From Planctomycetota bacterium (GTDB taxonomy: Bacteria > Planctomycetota > UBA1135 > GCA-002686595), in contig JABABA010000010.1 in assembly GCA_014238415.1 (NCBI GenBank), positions 1-64,000 on the forward strand: a stretch of DNA of 64,000 nucleotides. Direction: 5' to 3'. Position numbers and translations under genes: made by a program. The notes beneath the pieces are model-generated. The model was not told the DNA's origin. It did no database searches and saw nothing but the letters and a program-made list of their open reading frames with translations. Of the stretch, positions 43,868 to 52,479 are shown one piece after another. Numbering within the stretch: position 1 is the stretch's first letter; each line of letters opens with the position of its first letter.

Positions 43868-46155
43868 GAAGCGGTACCTGCTGCCACGCGCTGGCGCTGG
43901 TGGTCGCTTGCAGTCCAGCCCTGGCCCGTCAGGGGGAGGGCTTGTTGGAGCAGAAGAACCCAGGCCAGCAGGCTGAGGTCTGGGTGAGCCGCCTGGCTCC
44001 TGAATCGCCTCTTGAGCGGCGTCGTGAAACCTTGCTCGCTTTGCGCTTGGATCCCGGAAGGGGCTCTCCGGCCCTCTTGGAGATTCTGGCCAGCATCGCG
44101 GGACAGGGCACTGAATCAGAGCTGGGGCTGTTGGCCATGGAGATCCTGGGTGCCTTCGATGCACGGGCAGGGTGCCAGGTCCTGGTGGAGGTGGCCAAGG
44201 CCCTTGAGCCTGCCCAGGGGGCTCTGGCATTGGGTTTTCTTCCGGATAGTTCTCGTAGCCTGGGGCCTCTGCTGGCGCTTCTGGGCCCAGGGGGGGAGGG
44301 TCTTGGGCTGCACCCTTCCTTGACCGTTGCCGCCATTGCCAAGTTGGCGCCGCTGCTGGTTGACCCTTCCGCTCCCCCTGAGAGCCCCGGGGAATTGGTC
44401 TTCCTGTCCCGGGGGGTGGATCCCAGGTTGCGCGCGGCCGGGACTCTGGGGCTGCAGACCCTGGTGGCCCGCCTGGCTTTCCTTGGAGATTCCGAGCTGA
44501 TGGCCCTGAGGGGCGAGGCGATTCTGCGCGTGGATCCTCACAAGCCCGGACTGCTGATGGATCTGGTGCGGGCGACCTTGATGGGCGGCGGGGATTGGGA
44601 TCTGGCGCGGCGTTGGTCCGAGGCACTTCTGCGACAGGTGCCAGGAATCCTGCTGGACCAGCGGGGTTCGTTCGAAGCGCAGTTGACAGCCAGTCGGATT
44701 CACCTTCTGGCAGCCATAGTGGCCACAGGGGGCGGGGATTGGGCGGCCAGTCAAGAAAACCTGGCTCGGGCTCACACCTACCTGACTCCGATCATTACCG
44801 CCCGAGGCGACCGTACCAGGGTGCGCGCCAGACAGGCGTTTCATGTGGGTGCCATGCAGGTGCGTGTGCTGCTGTTTCTGGCAGATCTCTATGGGGAACT
44901 GCTTCAGGATCCTGGCCTGCAAGAGGATCAGGCTCTTGGGGACTCCTTGTCTGCCGCGCGAGAACTGCATATGGCGTGTCTTGAGCTCGATGCGGCCGAG
45001 GCCCGTTTCGGTATGCGCAATTCCAACACTTGGGATGCGGTCCTGCGGGCAGACCTGTCGATGGCGCTGTTGCTGATCGATCAGCGCCACATGCCGGGTC
45101 TCTCCCCGGATGAAGTCCTGGCGGCCCGTTTGACCATGGGGCGCATTCTGGCCACGGTTTCTGGGCGTGAAATGCCCGGTTTCGAGCCTTTTGCCTGGGA
45201 TGATGAGGCTGTTACCAATCCGCTCAAGGATCCCGAGCGGGTTTATTGGATCGATGTCACCCGCAGGAGGATGTTGTACGCCAGTCAGCAATTGGCCCAG
45301 GCACGGCGCGAGGAAGTTGAGGCCTTGCAGGTGCCCTTTCTGATCGATGTGGAGTCGTTTCGCGCGGAACAGGAGAAGGCAGCTCAGGTGCGATTCGCAC
45401 AGAATCTGGTACAGGCCCCATTGGATTGGGATGCTTACAGCAACTTGCGCTGGCCCAGTGACTTGGCCCTGGTGCTGGCGGCGGACCTGCGTCGGGAGGG
45501 AAGGCCCCAGGAGGCTCTTGCCCTGGCTGCACGCTATGGCCGGGACATGGCCCTGGCCAGCGACACATCAAGTTGGTTTCTCTTGTCCCAGATCCAACAG
45601 GCCAAAGCTGAGATGCAGGAGGGCAGCTCTTACACCGACTTGGATGAACCTTTGCGAGCAGAGGAGTCCCTCTTAGGTGGAGTCGAACGCATTGAGAGCC
45701 TGATCGCGACCCTCAAGACCCGCGGAATGGCGGCGAGGATTGTGGCCCAGGCTGAGGAGCAGCTGGCGAGACTCCTGTCTTCCTTGGCTGTGAATGCCAA
45801 CGTCAAACTCGGTCAGCCGGAACGGGCGGTGGTCTGGGTGGAGCGGGCCCATGAGCTCAGCGCCAACGCGGCATCCAGGGTGCTCCTGGCCTGCTATCGT
45901 GCGCGGGCGGGCCGCTTGGACGAGGCCCGGAACCTCCTGCGCCGGGTCAGTCCTGAACCCGGAATGGAGTACAACCTGGCTTGCACCCACGCCCTCTTGG
46001 GGAATCGTGAGGCGGCCTTGGATTGGTTGAGACGGTCCTTGGATCAGGCGGGAACCAGTCCAGGAGAACTGCGCCGGGAGAAGGATTGGGCAGCACGTGA
46101 TCCGGATCTGGCCAGTCTGCGAGACGATCCGCGCTTCGTGGCCCTGGTTCAGTAG
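43864..46155 (+). CDS. Secreted helical-repeat (TPR/HEAT-like) protein of unknown function
   Basis: A 763-residue protein with a signal peptide or lipoprotein signal ([11 protein letters not shown], cysteine near residue 16). The body is alpha-helical repeat sequence rich in Leu and Ala. The first half resembles HEAT repeats ([23 protein letters not shown]). The end resembles TPRs ([30 protein letters not shown]) and closes with the common planctomycete ending [15 protein letters not shown]. No catalytic motif is seen. The start codon overlaps the stop of the sigma-54 activator gene, suggesting co-regulation or a partner role. Confidence 0.6.
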   Translation: MRSGTCCHALALVVACSPALARQGEGLLEQKNPGQQAEVWVSRLAPESPLERRRETLLALRLDPGRGSPALLEILASIAGQGTESELGLLAMEILGAFDARAGCQVLVEVAKALEPAQGALALGFLPDSSRSLGPLLALLGPGGEGLGLHPSLTVAAIAKLAPLLVDPSAPPESPGELVFLSRGVDPRLRAAGTLGLQTLVARLAFLGDSELMALRGEAILRVDPHKPGLLMDLVRATLMGGGDWDLARRWSEALLRQVPGILLDQRGSFEAQLTASRIHLLAAIVATGGGDWAASQENLARAHTYLTPIITARGDRTRVRARQAFHVGAMQVRVLLFLADLYGELLQDPGLQEDQALGDSLSAARELHMACLELDAAEARFGMRNSNTWDAVLRADLSMALLLIDQRHMPGLSPDEVLAARLTMGRILATVSGREMPGFEPFAWDDEAVTNPLKDPERVYWIDVTRRRMLYASQQLAQARREEVEALQVPFLIDVESFRAEQEKAAQVRFAQNLVQAPLDWDAYSNLRWPSDLALVLAADLRREGRPQEALALAARYGRDMALASDTSSWFLLSQIQQAKAEMQEGSSYTDLDEPLRAEESLLGGVERIESLIATLKTRGMAARIVAQAEEQLARLLSSLAVNANVKLGQPERAVVWVERAHELSANAASRVLLACYRARAGRLDEARNLLRRVSPEPGMEYNLACTHALLGNREAALDWLRRSLDQAGTSPGELRREKDWAARDPDLASLRDDPRFVALVQ

Positions 46156-46229
46156 CTGGCCCAGGTTCATTCCCCAACCCAGTCCGCTGTCGGGTAAGCT
46201 ACGCGGCTCGACAAAGAGGATTGAACTCC

Positions 46230-47411
46230 ATGGGTAAGATGATTTTGAGCGGCAAGGGCCGTCGGTGGCTGCTGAACGGCCATCCTTGGATATACGCCGA
46301 TGATGTGGCCGACGGCGAGGGCACTCCTGGGGAATTGGTGCCGGTGCACGCTCCCCAGGGGGAACTCCTGGGCTGGGCGCTCTTCAGCGCGGAATCAAAG
46401 ATTGCCCTGCGCATGGTTACCCGGGAGGAGCAGCAGCCAAATCGGGAATTCTGGCTTGGTCGCATGCAGCGGGCAATTCAAGCTCGAATCAACCTGGGAA
46501 TGCTGGAGCCCGAGGGTGCTTGCCGCTTGATCAGTGGGGATGCGGAGGGGGTTCCGGGATTGATCGTTGACCGTTACGGCGCAACGCTGGTGTTGCAGAT
46601 AGGCACCCAGGCGGCGGAGCGCATGCGTGATTTCTTTGTGGAGGTGTTGCATGAAGTACTGCCTTTTGAAGCAGCCGCCGTGCTGGAGCGTTCCGACCTC
46701 TCGGTACGTCGATTGGAGGGACTCGAGCCCCGAGTGGAACTCTTGAGCGGTGCCATAGATGGACCGATTCAAGTACAGGAGAGTGGTGGCCTGATCTATC
46801 AGGTGGATGTGCGCGAGGGACACAAGACCGGCGCCTATCTGGACATGAGTGAGAATCGGGTGCGGGCTGCCGCACTGCGCCCAGGAGGCCGGGTGCTGGA
46901 TACTTTTGCCTATGACGGGTTGTTTGGAATTCGCGCGGCTCTGGCCGGAGCGGAAGAGGTCCTTTGTCTGGAACAAAACGCCGCCGCCTGTGAGCGGATT
47001 CGGGTCAACTCGGAACTCTCTGGTGTGGCCGAGCGCGTCAAGGTTGAGCGAGTGGATTGCATGAAGGACCTGCGCTCCCGTGCCGAGGCCAAGGAAATCT
47101 GGGATACGATAATCGTCGATCCCCCGGCTTTCGCTCGCAACAAGCGTGAAAAGCGCGGAGCCGAGCGTGGCTATGTGGAACTCAACCGGAGGGCCATGCT
47201 CTTGGCCGCCAGCGGTGGGCATCTGGTCAGTGCTTCCTGTTCTCATGCGATCTATGCCTCGGAATTCTTGGGGCATCTGGCTTCTGCAGCCAGAGTCAGC
47301 GGTCGAGACACCATGCTGGAGGCTTTCACCGGGGCCTCTCCTGATCATCCGGTGCGTCTCGGCTTGCCAGAAAGCGACTACCTCAAGTGCGCCTTCCTGC
47401 GCGTGACCTGA
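46230..47411 (+). CDS. RlmI-like class I SAM-dependent rRNA methyltransferase
   Basis: The ATG at 46230 has AAAGAGGA ten bases upstream and is preferred over TTG at 46221; 393 residues. The N-terminal PUA domain (GRRWLLNGHPWIYADDVA) and EEHRE-like linker are followed by the Rossmann methyltransferase domain with EGHKTGAYLDMSENR, DTFAYDGLFGIRAALAG and DPPAFARNK. E. coli RlmI methylates C1962 of 23S rRNA, and this protein has the same layout and length. It may be co-transcribed with the thiamine genes that follow (10-base gap). Confidence 0.88.
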   Translation: MGKMILSGKGRRWLLNGHPWIYADDVADGEGTPGELVPVHAPQGELLGWALFSAESKIALRMVTREEQQPNREFWLGRMQRAIQARINLGMLEPEGACRLISGDAEGVPGLIVDRYGATLVLQIGTQAAERMRDFFVEVLHEVLPFEAAAVLERSDLSVRRLEGLEPRVELLSGAIDGPIQVQESGGLIYQVDVREGHKTGAYLDMSENRVRAAALRPGGRVLDTFAYDGLFGIRAALAGAEEVLCLEQNAAACERIRVNSELSGVAERVKVERVDCMKDLRSRAEAKEIWDTIIVDPPAFARNKREKRGAERGYVELNRRAMLLAASGGHLVSASCSHAIYASEFLGHLASAARVSGRDTMLEAFTGASPDHPVRLGLPESDYLKCAFLRVT

Positions 47412-47421
47412 GGTCTTGGCT

Positions 47422-47640
47422 ATGATGCAGCGCATGAGTCTGACCCTTGCGGTGAATGGCAAGTCCCAGGAGGTGCCCACCGGCAGCCTGCTGCCGGATT
47501 TGCTCAAGACCCTGGGCCTTGCGGATGCACAGGTGGCTCTGGAGATCAACGGCGAACTGATTCCCAAGAGGAACTGGCCCGTGCGTGAGCTGAGCGCTGG
47601 TGACCGCATCGAAGTGGTGACTTTGGTGGGGGGAGGTTGA
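47422..47640 (+). CDS. thiS: Sulfur carrier protein ThiS
   Basis: A 72-residue ubiquitin-like protein ending in VGGG, whose C-terminal glycine is converted to a thiocarboxylate and delivers sulfur to the thiamine thiazole. Core strands MSLTLAVNGKSQEVP and NGELIPKRNWPVREL are typical. ATG at 47422 has GAGG eight bases upstream; the ATG at 47434 is an alternative giving the usual family length. thiG starts three bases after its stop. Confidence 0.88.
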   Translation: MMQRMSLTLAVNGKSQEVPTGSLLPDLLKTLGLADAQVALEINGELIPKRNWPVRELSAGDRIEVVTLVGGG

Positions 47641-47643
47641 GCA

Positions 47644-48444
47644 ATGGGATCGCCTATGGACAAGCCTCTTGAGATCGGCCCCTTGCAGTTGGCTTCGCGC
47701 CTCTTGATGGGTTCGGGGCGTTATGCATCGCACCAGGAGATGGTTGCTTGCCTGGAAGCATCGGGCTCTGAGTTGATCACCGTGGCGGTGCGGCGGGTCA
47801 ATTTGGATCAGCGCGCAGGGACGAGCTTGCTTGATCACATAGACCGCGAGCGTTTTCAGATTCTGCCAAATACTGCCGGCTGCTATGAGGTGGGCGATGC
47901 TTTGCGAACCGCGCGCCTGGCCCGTGAGTTGCTCGACACGCCCCTGGTCAAGTTGGAAGTCATTGGTGATCCGCACACGCTCTTGCCGGATCCTCTTGGC
48001 ACTGTTGAGGCAACCAGGATTCTGGTCGACGAGGGTTTTGTCGTAATGGCCTATTGTTCGGACGATCCCCGTCTGGTCGCGACTCTTGAGCAGGCTGGGG
48101 CTGCGGCAGTGATGCCGGCGGGGTCGCCAATCGGTTCCGGTCGCGGCGTGGCCAACCCGGGCAACATAGAGATCGCGCGCAGTCTCGTTGAATTGCCCTT
48201 GATCGTGGATGCGGGGCTGGGTACCGCCAGCGATGTTGCTCTGGCCATGGAACTGGGGGCGGATGGGGTGCTGTTGAATTCTGCCGTGGCTGGTGCAGAG
48301 GATCCGGTCCTCATGGCAAGGGCCATGAAATCCGCCTGCCGCGCGGGCCGGGACGCCTATCTGGCCGGACGCATGCCCTCACGTCTGCATGCCCAGGCTT
48401 CTTCTCCCGCAACGGGCTTGCTGGGCGAGGCGCTTTCTTTCTGA
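47644..48444 (+). CDS. thiG: Thiazole synthase ThiG
   Basis: A 266-residue TIM-barrel enzyme that builds the thiazole phosphate of thiamine from 1-deoxyxylulose 5-phosphate, dehydroglycine and ThiS thiocarboxylate. Signatures are SRLLMGSGRYAS, LLPNTAG-type ILPNTAGCY, VKLEVIGDPHTLLPD with the imine-forming lysine, PAGSPIGSGRGVANP and VDAGLGTASDVALAMELGADG. A GGAGG-like site precedes the ATG. No thiH or thiO is visible, so the glycine-oxidising partner must be elsewhere. Confidence 0.94.
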   Translation: MGSPMDKPLEIGPLQLASRLLMGSGRYASHQEMVACLEASGSELITVAVRRVNLDQRAGTSLLDHIDRERFQILPNTAGCYEVGDALRTARLARELLDTPLVKLEVIGDPHTLLPDPLGTVEATRILVDEGFVVMAYCSDDPRLVATLEQAGAAAVMPAGSPIGSGRGVANPGNIEIARSLVELPLIVDAGLGTASDVALAMELGADGVLLNSAVAGAEDPVLMARAMKSACRAGRDAYLAGRMPSRLHAQASSPATGLLGEALSF

Positions 48445-49253
48445 TGCCGGTCGACCCCAGCGAAATCCAGAGCCCGCTTTTTCTGTTCTTGTCCCTGGGC
48501 TTGATGCTGTTTGGGGCAGGAATGGGAGTCTTTGCGGTTCAGATGATCAAGGGCAGGCATCCTCGCTCGGGGCCTCCAATCCCGCCCGCAGTCGGTCGTC
48601 GGGAACTGGTGTGGGGGCTCTTGTTGTTCACCATTGCAAATCTGGCCGTCGGCGGGCTGATTGTGGCCGTGGATATGGAACTCGATGCAGGGCGGCTCTT
48701 GGCTCTTTCCGCTGCTCTGATGGCTCTCGCCAGCTACCCTGCCCTGCGCAGCAGTCTGGCTGCAAATCGCCTTGATGCCCTCGGTTGGGTCAGTCGCGGG
48801 ACCGGGCGCGGCCTGCGCACGGGAATCATGGCCTGGTTCCTGCTGATGCCCCTGTTCTTCGGGTTCAACCTGTTCTGGGTTCAGGTCTGGGTGTTCTTTA
48901 CAGGCGAGTTGCCTGTGCAAGATGTGAAGGACCTGATCTCAGGCGGCCAGGAGGGCTCCGCCCTCGTGTTCCTGTTGGCGGTGCTCTTGATTCCGTTCCT
49001 GGAGGAATTGGTCTTTCGTGGGATCCTTCTCAACAGCCTGCGTCCTCGTCTGGGCGCAGCGTGGGCAATCGGCTTGAGTTCCCTGGTTTTTGCAGTGCTG
49101 CACGGAATGGCTGCCTCGGGACCGATTTTTGTCCTGGCCCTGGCCATGGGGGCTGCCATGGTACTGAGTGGAAACCTCTTCGTTCCTTTTGCCCTGCACG
49201 CCATGAATAATGGAGTGCAGCTGGTTCTGTTGTCCTTTGCCGGCGAGCTATGA
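48444..49253 (+). CDS. CPBP/CAAX-type intramembrane metalloprotease
   Basis: A 269-residue polytopic membrane protein with about seven helices. The conserved motifs of the family are present: EELVFRG (paired glutamates and arginine), FAVLHG and a final HAMNN, which together form the intramembrane metal site. Members of this group process or bind peptides in the membrane; bacteriocin immunity is one known role. The substrate is not predictable. Start (ATG at 48444) and stop overlap the thiG and gamma carbonic anhydrase genes by one and four bases. Confidence 0.8.
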   Translation: MPVDPSEIQSPLFLFLSLGLMLFGAGMGVFAVQMIKGRHPRSGPPIPPAVGRRELVWGLLLFTIANLAVGGLIVAVDMELDAGRLLALSAALMALASYPALRSSLAANRLDALGWVSRGTGRGLRTGIMAWFLLMPLFFGFNLFWVQVWVFFTGELPVQDVKDLISGGQEGSALVFLLAVLLIPFLEELVFRGILLNSLRPRLGAAWAIGLSSLVFAVLHGMAASGPIFVLALAMGAAMVLSGNLFVPFALHAMNNGVQLVLLSFAGEL

Positions 49254-49774
49254 CCCTGTACCCCAGCAACGACTTGATGAAGCCCCTGTCCGGGGGCGCT
49301 TTTGCCGCGGAGGGCGCGGTGTTGACTGGAGACATCACCTTGGGGGTAGATACCTCGATCTGGTTTGGATGTGTCCTCCGTGGCGACGATGCGCCCCTGG
49401 TGATTGGCGCGCGCACCAATATCCAGGATCTGACCATGGTTCATGCGGATCCGGGGCTGCCAAATGTGATCGGGGAAGAGGTCACCGTGGGGCATGGGTG
49501 CGTGTTGCACGGTGTTCGTGTGGGGGACCGTTCCTTGATCGGAATGGGCGCGCTTCTCCTGGCCGGGTCCTCAATCGGAGAGGAGTGCTTGATCGCCGCT
49601 GGTACGGTGGTCAAGGAGGGCATGCAGGTCCCCCCGCGATCCCTGCTGGCCGGTGTTCCCGGGCGAATCGTGCGCCAGATCAGCGACGAGGAGGTGGTAG
49701 ATTTCAGGCGCTCTGCTCAGGGTTATGTGGACAACATTCGTTTGTACCTGGGGAAAGGAGAGGCGGCTCGCTGA
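49250..49774 (+). CDS. Gamma-class carbonic anhydrase-like protein
   Basis: A 174-residue left-handed beta-helix protein of hexapeptide repeats. The three zinc-ligand histidines of gamma carbonic anhydrases are recognisable in MVHAD, VGHGCVLHG. Conserved WFGCVLRGDDAPLVIGARTNIQD is the usual N-terminal block (R-G-D and Q). It probably hydrates carbon dioxide or is a YrdA/CaiE-type relative; many of these have weak or no measured activity. It overlaps CPBP and larE genes by four and one bases. Confidence 0.85.
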   Translation: MTLYPSNDLMKPLSGGAFAAEGAVLTGDITLGVDTSIWFGCVLRGDDAPLVIGARTNIQDLTMVHADPGLPNVIGEEVTVGHGCVLHGVRVGDRSLIGMGALLLAGSSIGEECLIAAGTVVKEGMQVPPRSLLAGVPGRIVRQISDEEVVDFRRSAQGYVDNIRLYLGKGEAAR

Positions 49775-50613
49775 TGGCTATTTGCGACCCCTATCTGGAT
49801 CGCAAGGCAGCTCTGCTCAAGAGCCTGGCGGAACTCTCGCCCTTGGCCATCGCCTTCTCAGGGGGTGTGGATTCAAGCGTTTTGTGTCACGCAGCTCGGG
49901 CCGTGCTAGGGGACAAGGCTTGCGCGGTGATTGCTGATTCCGCGTCCCTTCCAAGGCGGGAACTCCTTGCCGCGCGGGAAACAGCTATTGAGATCGGTAT
50001 CGAGTTGGTCGAGCTTCGCACAGACGAACAATTGGATCCGGCCTATCAAGCCAACCAGGGTGATCGCTGCTACTTCTGCAAGGCGGCCCTTTTTCGGGCC
50101 CTGGACGAGTGGCGTCAAGAGCGCGCGATCCCCTTTGTTGCTCTTGGAGAGATTGCAGACGATGCGTTTGATGATCGTCCGGGTCAGCGTGCTGCCCGGG
50201 AGCATGGGGTGCAGGCACCTCTGGCCCAGGCGGGCTTCAGCAAACAAGACGTGCGCCGTTACGCGGCGGAAGTGGGCCTGAATGTGGCGGACAAGCCTGC
50301 CAGCGCGTGTCTCGCATCGCGTATACCGGTGGGTACGGCGGTCTCTGTCGAGGCCCTGGCCCAAGTGGAAGCTGCAGAGAACGCTCTCATGGATCTGGGT
50401 CTGAGCGTCCTGCGCGTGCGTCATCAGGGGTCTCATGCGCGGGTGGAACTAGGGGCCGAGGACCTGGTTCAGGCGGAACGAGAACCAGGAGCCCTTGGCG
50501 GGGCCTTGGCCTCAGCGGGTTTCGAAACCCATGAACTCGCTCGCTATCTGTCTCCCTTTGAGCGTCTGAGTGCCAATGTTGCACTTCAGGCTGGTTCTAC
50601 TGACCAACACTGA
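49774..50613 (+). CDS. larE: LarE-type ATP-dependent sacrificial sulfur transferase
   Basis: The frame is open upstream, but ATG at 49774 overlaps the preceding stop by one base and gives 279 residues starting at the domain boundary. The PP-loop AFSGGVDSS, GDRCYFCKAALF, RPGQRAAREHGVQAPL and KPASACLASRIP are LarE signatures, the last containing the cysteine that donates its sulfur. LarE thiolates pyridinium-3,5-biscarboxylate mononucleotide in making the nickel-pincer cofactor of lactate racemase. larB, larC and larA are not in the window, so the partner proteins, or another role, remain open. Confidence 0.85.
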   Translation: MAICDPYLDRKAALLKSLAELSPLAIAFSGGVDSSVLCHAARAVLGDKACAVIADSASLPRRELLAARETAIEIGIELVELRTDEQLDPAYQANQGDRCYFCKAALFRALDEWRQERAIPFVALGEIADDAFDDRPGQRAAREHGVQAPLAQAGFSKQDVRRYAAEVGLNVADKPASACLASRIPVGTAVSVEALAQVEAAENALMDLGLSVLRVRHQGSHARVELGAEDLVQAEREPGALGGALASAGFETHELARYLSPFERLSANVALQAGSTDQH

Positions 50614-50637
50614 GGCACTCAAAGCGCCATTCTAGGA

Positions 50638-50662
50638 CCCTCCCCGTTCGGTTTGGGGTGGG
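50638..50662. terminator. GC-rich hairpin after larE, possible terminator
   Basis: CCC-t-CCCC pairs with GGGG-t-GGG around a nine-base GTTCGGTTT loop, 25 bases after the larE stop. No T tract follows, so termination is uncertain. Confidence 0.35.
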
Positions 50663-50741
50663 GGTTGGGGAGAGCCGAAACAGGGTATGGAAGAGAACCG
50701 TGGGGGAAACGCGCGGTCCGTTCAGAAATCAGGAAAGGGGC

Positions 50742-51449
50742 ATGATGATTGTAGGGGGATGGAATTCACGAACAGGCCGTAGGGCCAGGCGGGGGCTTTC
50801 GATTGTCGAGGTCGTCATGGCTCTTGGTGTTCTGGGGGTTTCGCTCGGGGCGCATTTCAGTGGTCAGATGGTGATCAATCGGTCGAGCACGGGCTCGGCA
50901 GAAAAGAACCTGGCCCTCTCTGAATTGTCCTCCGCCATGGAAGACATCTTGGCCCAGGACATCGAGTCCAAGTTGGTGGGTTATCCCAGCACACGTTTCT
51001 ACCCGGACTCGGCCCTTGCAGACACGAATTGGGCAGGTGCTGCGGAGTATGGTCCGCGCTGGTTGGTGCCCGCCTACTCCGAGGGCCTGCGAGCCCGACA
51101 GGTGCAACCGCCTCCACCTGAGCCCGGTGAGGACCGTCAAGAGATCTTCAAGAGCCGATTGGCAACTCTGCGTGAGCAGCGCTTGTTCTTCACCTACCCT
51201 GGCCTGGACCTGTCCAGTATTCCCGCAACTGCTGGTCCCGACCCGGCCTTCGAAGCCCCGGATGGCTTGAGCATGATACTGATGGTGGAATGGGTGGATG
51301 CTCGTAGTACCCGGGTTGGAAGCCAGTGGGATGAGAGCGGTTATCCAACCGCGGCCTTTCACCCTGATGGTTCGCCTTCGGATCCCTTCGAACTGACTGG
51401 CGGCGATGTGCACAGTCATCAGATCGTTACCTACCAAATGGGGCGCTGA
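50742..51449 (+). CDS. Type IV pilin-like/pseudopilin protein
   Basis: ATG at 50742 follows AGGAAAGGGG and gives 235 residues; earlier frame is unlikely. The prepilin signal RRARRGLSIVEVVMALGVLGVSL has a cleavage/methylation site after Gly, Glu at mature position 5 and a hydrophobic helix. The rest is a periplasmic domain without recognised motif. It heads a three-gene unit with two more pilin-like genes, comparable to minor pseudopilin sets (PilV/GspI then PilW/GspJ then PilX/GspK). It probably forms part of a type IV pilus or type II secretion tip. Confidence 0.75.
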   Translation: MMIVGGWNSRTGRRARRGLSIVEVVMALGVLGVSLGAHFSGQMVINRSSTGSAEKNLALSELSSAMEDILAQDIESKLVGYPSTRFYPDSALADTNWAGAAEYGPRWLVPAYSEGLRARQVQPPPPEPGEDRQEIFKSRLATLREQRLFFTYPGLDLSSIPATAGPDPAFEAPDGLSMILMVEWVDARSTRVGSQWDESGYPTAAFHPDGSPSDPFELTGGDVHSHQIVTYQMGR

Positions 51450-51450
51450 G

Positions 51451-52458
51451 ATGATGGGAAAAATCCTCCACCGCAAAAGCGGCACCTCTCTGCTTGAGAT
51501 TCTGATCGTGGCCGGGATTCTGGGTACTCTTTCCACTTGGGTGGTGGGTGCTACCCAGGACATGAGCGACATGACCGAAGCCAACGCGCTGGATGTGCAG
51601 TTGGTTCGCGATGCGCGCAAAGCCATGGCGCGCATGCGTGAAGACCTGGGTATGACCGGTATTCGCATCGTTGACGGGCTTCACTATCCGCACCTGTACT
51701 ACAACGGCGTGCCAGGAACGGCCCGCATGTCGGGCTCTCGCCAGGCGTTGGATGCGTCCGAATTCATCAGCCGTGGGCACAGCCATGTCCCGGCTCCGAT
51801 CCAAGGCATGATTGCCTATGTGGACCGCCTTGGTCTGGACCGCAACGATCCCCTGATCCAGTCGTCTCTCATTTTGGCCCTGCCCGCAGATCAGGACGCC
51901 AATGGCCGTCCCGATCACGATGTGCTCGGTTATTCGATCAGTGGCGCCTACGGAGAGTGGGTCGGGGATGGAATCCCTGAACTCGACTGCAATGGAGACG
52001 GGGTCCTGAGTCAGGAGATCTCTGATCTTGTGCATCCAGATCTCTACGTGGGCCTCGATGGTGCCCGTCTGGAAGTGGACGAGGAAACCCGGATCGCCTG
52101 GAGCTTGAACGACATCGCCTGGATCGTGGAGCCGGGCTCCAATGGTCGTAACAACCTGATCCGACGCATTCGCGATCCACGTGTGCCCGTGGGTGATCCA
52201 GACTATCCCTTCCGCCGGGAAGTGATTGCTGAGGGAGTCGATTGGCTTGACATCAAGTACGCGGAGGACCTGCAGTATTGGGAGCGCCAGGAAGACTTTG
52301 ACCCAGCTGACGGAGGTCTGGGTGTCGTGGTCGCTGCCAATGCCCTGGTGGTCACCATGTGGATGCGAGGAGTGGACAGTCAGGGTCGTGCGCATCACTA
52401 TCGCGCGGAATCAATTTTACGCCTACCGTTTGGGGATGCGCGTTTTCCCGAAGAGTGA
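51451..52458 (+). CDS. Type IV pilin-like protein (PilW/GspJ position)
   Basis: ATG at 51451 starts one base after the previous stop (51454 is an alternative); 335 residues. The prepilin segment SGTSLLEILIVAGILGTLSTWVV has Gly before the cleavage site and Glu at mature position 5. The ectodomain includes DCNGDGVLSQEISDLVHPDLY, a dockerin/EF-hand-like calcium loop (DCNGDG), which may stabilise the pseudopilin. Second gene of the three-gene pilin-like unit. Confidence 0.72.
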   Translation: MMGKILHRKSGTSLLEILIVAGILGTLSTWVVGATQDMSDMTEANALDVQLVRDARKAMARMREDLGMTGIRIVDGLHYPHLYYNGVPGTARMSGSRQALDASEFISRGHSHVPAPIQGMIAYVDRLGLDRNDPLIQSSLILALPADQDANGRPDHDVLGYSISGAYGEWVGDGIPELDCNGDGVLSQEISDLVHPDLYVGLDGARLEVDEETRIAWSLNDIAWIVEPGSNGRNNLIRRIRDPRVPVGDPDYPFRREVIAEGVDWLDIKYAEDLQYWERQEDFDPADGGLGVVVAANALVVTMWMRGVDSQGRAHHYRAESILRLPFGDARFPEE

Positions 52459-52479
52459 GGGCCGGAAGCAAGAATCAAC

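Noticed and set aside
49210-49773. N-terminal extension of larE in its open frame
   Set aside because: It overlaps the gamma carbonic anhydrase gene in another frame; the LarE domain begins at the ATG at 49774.
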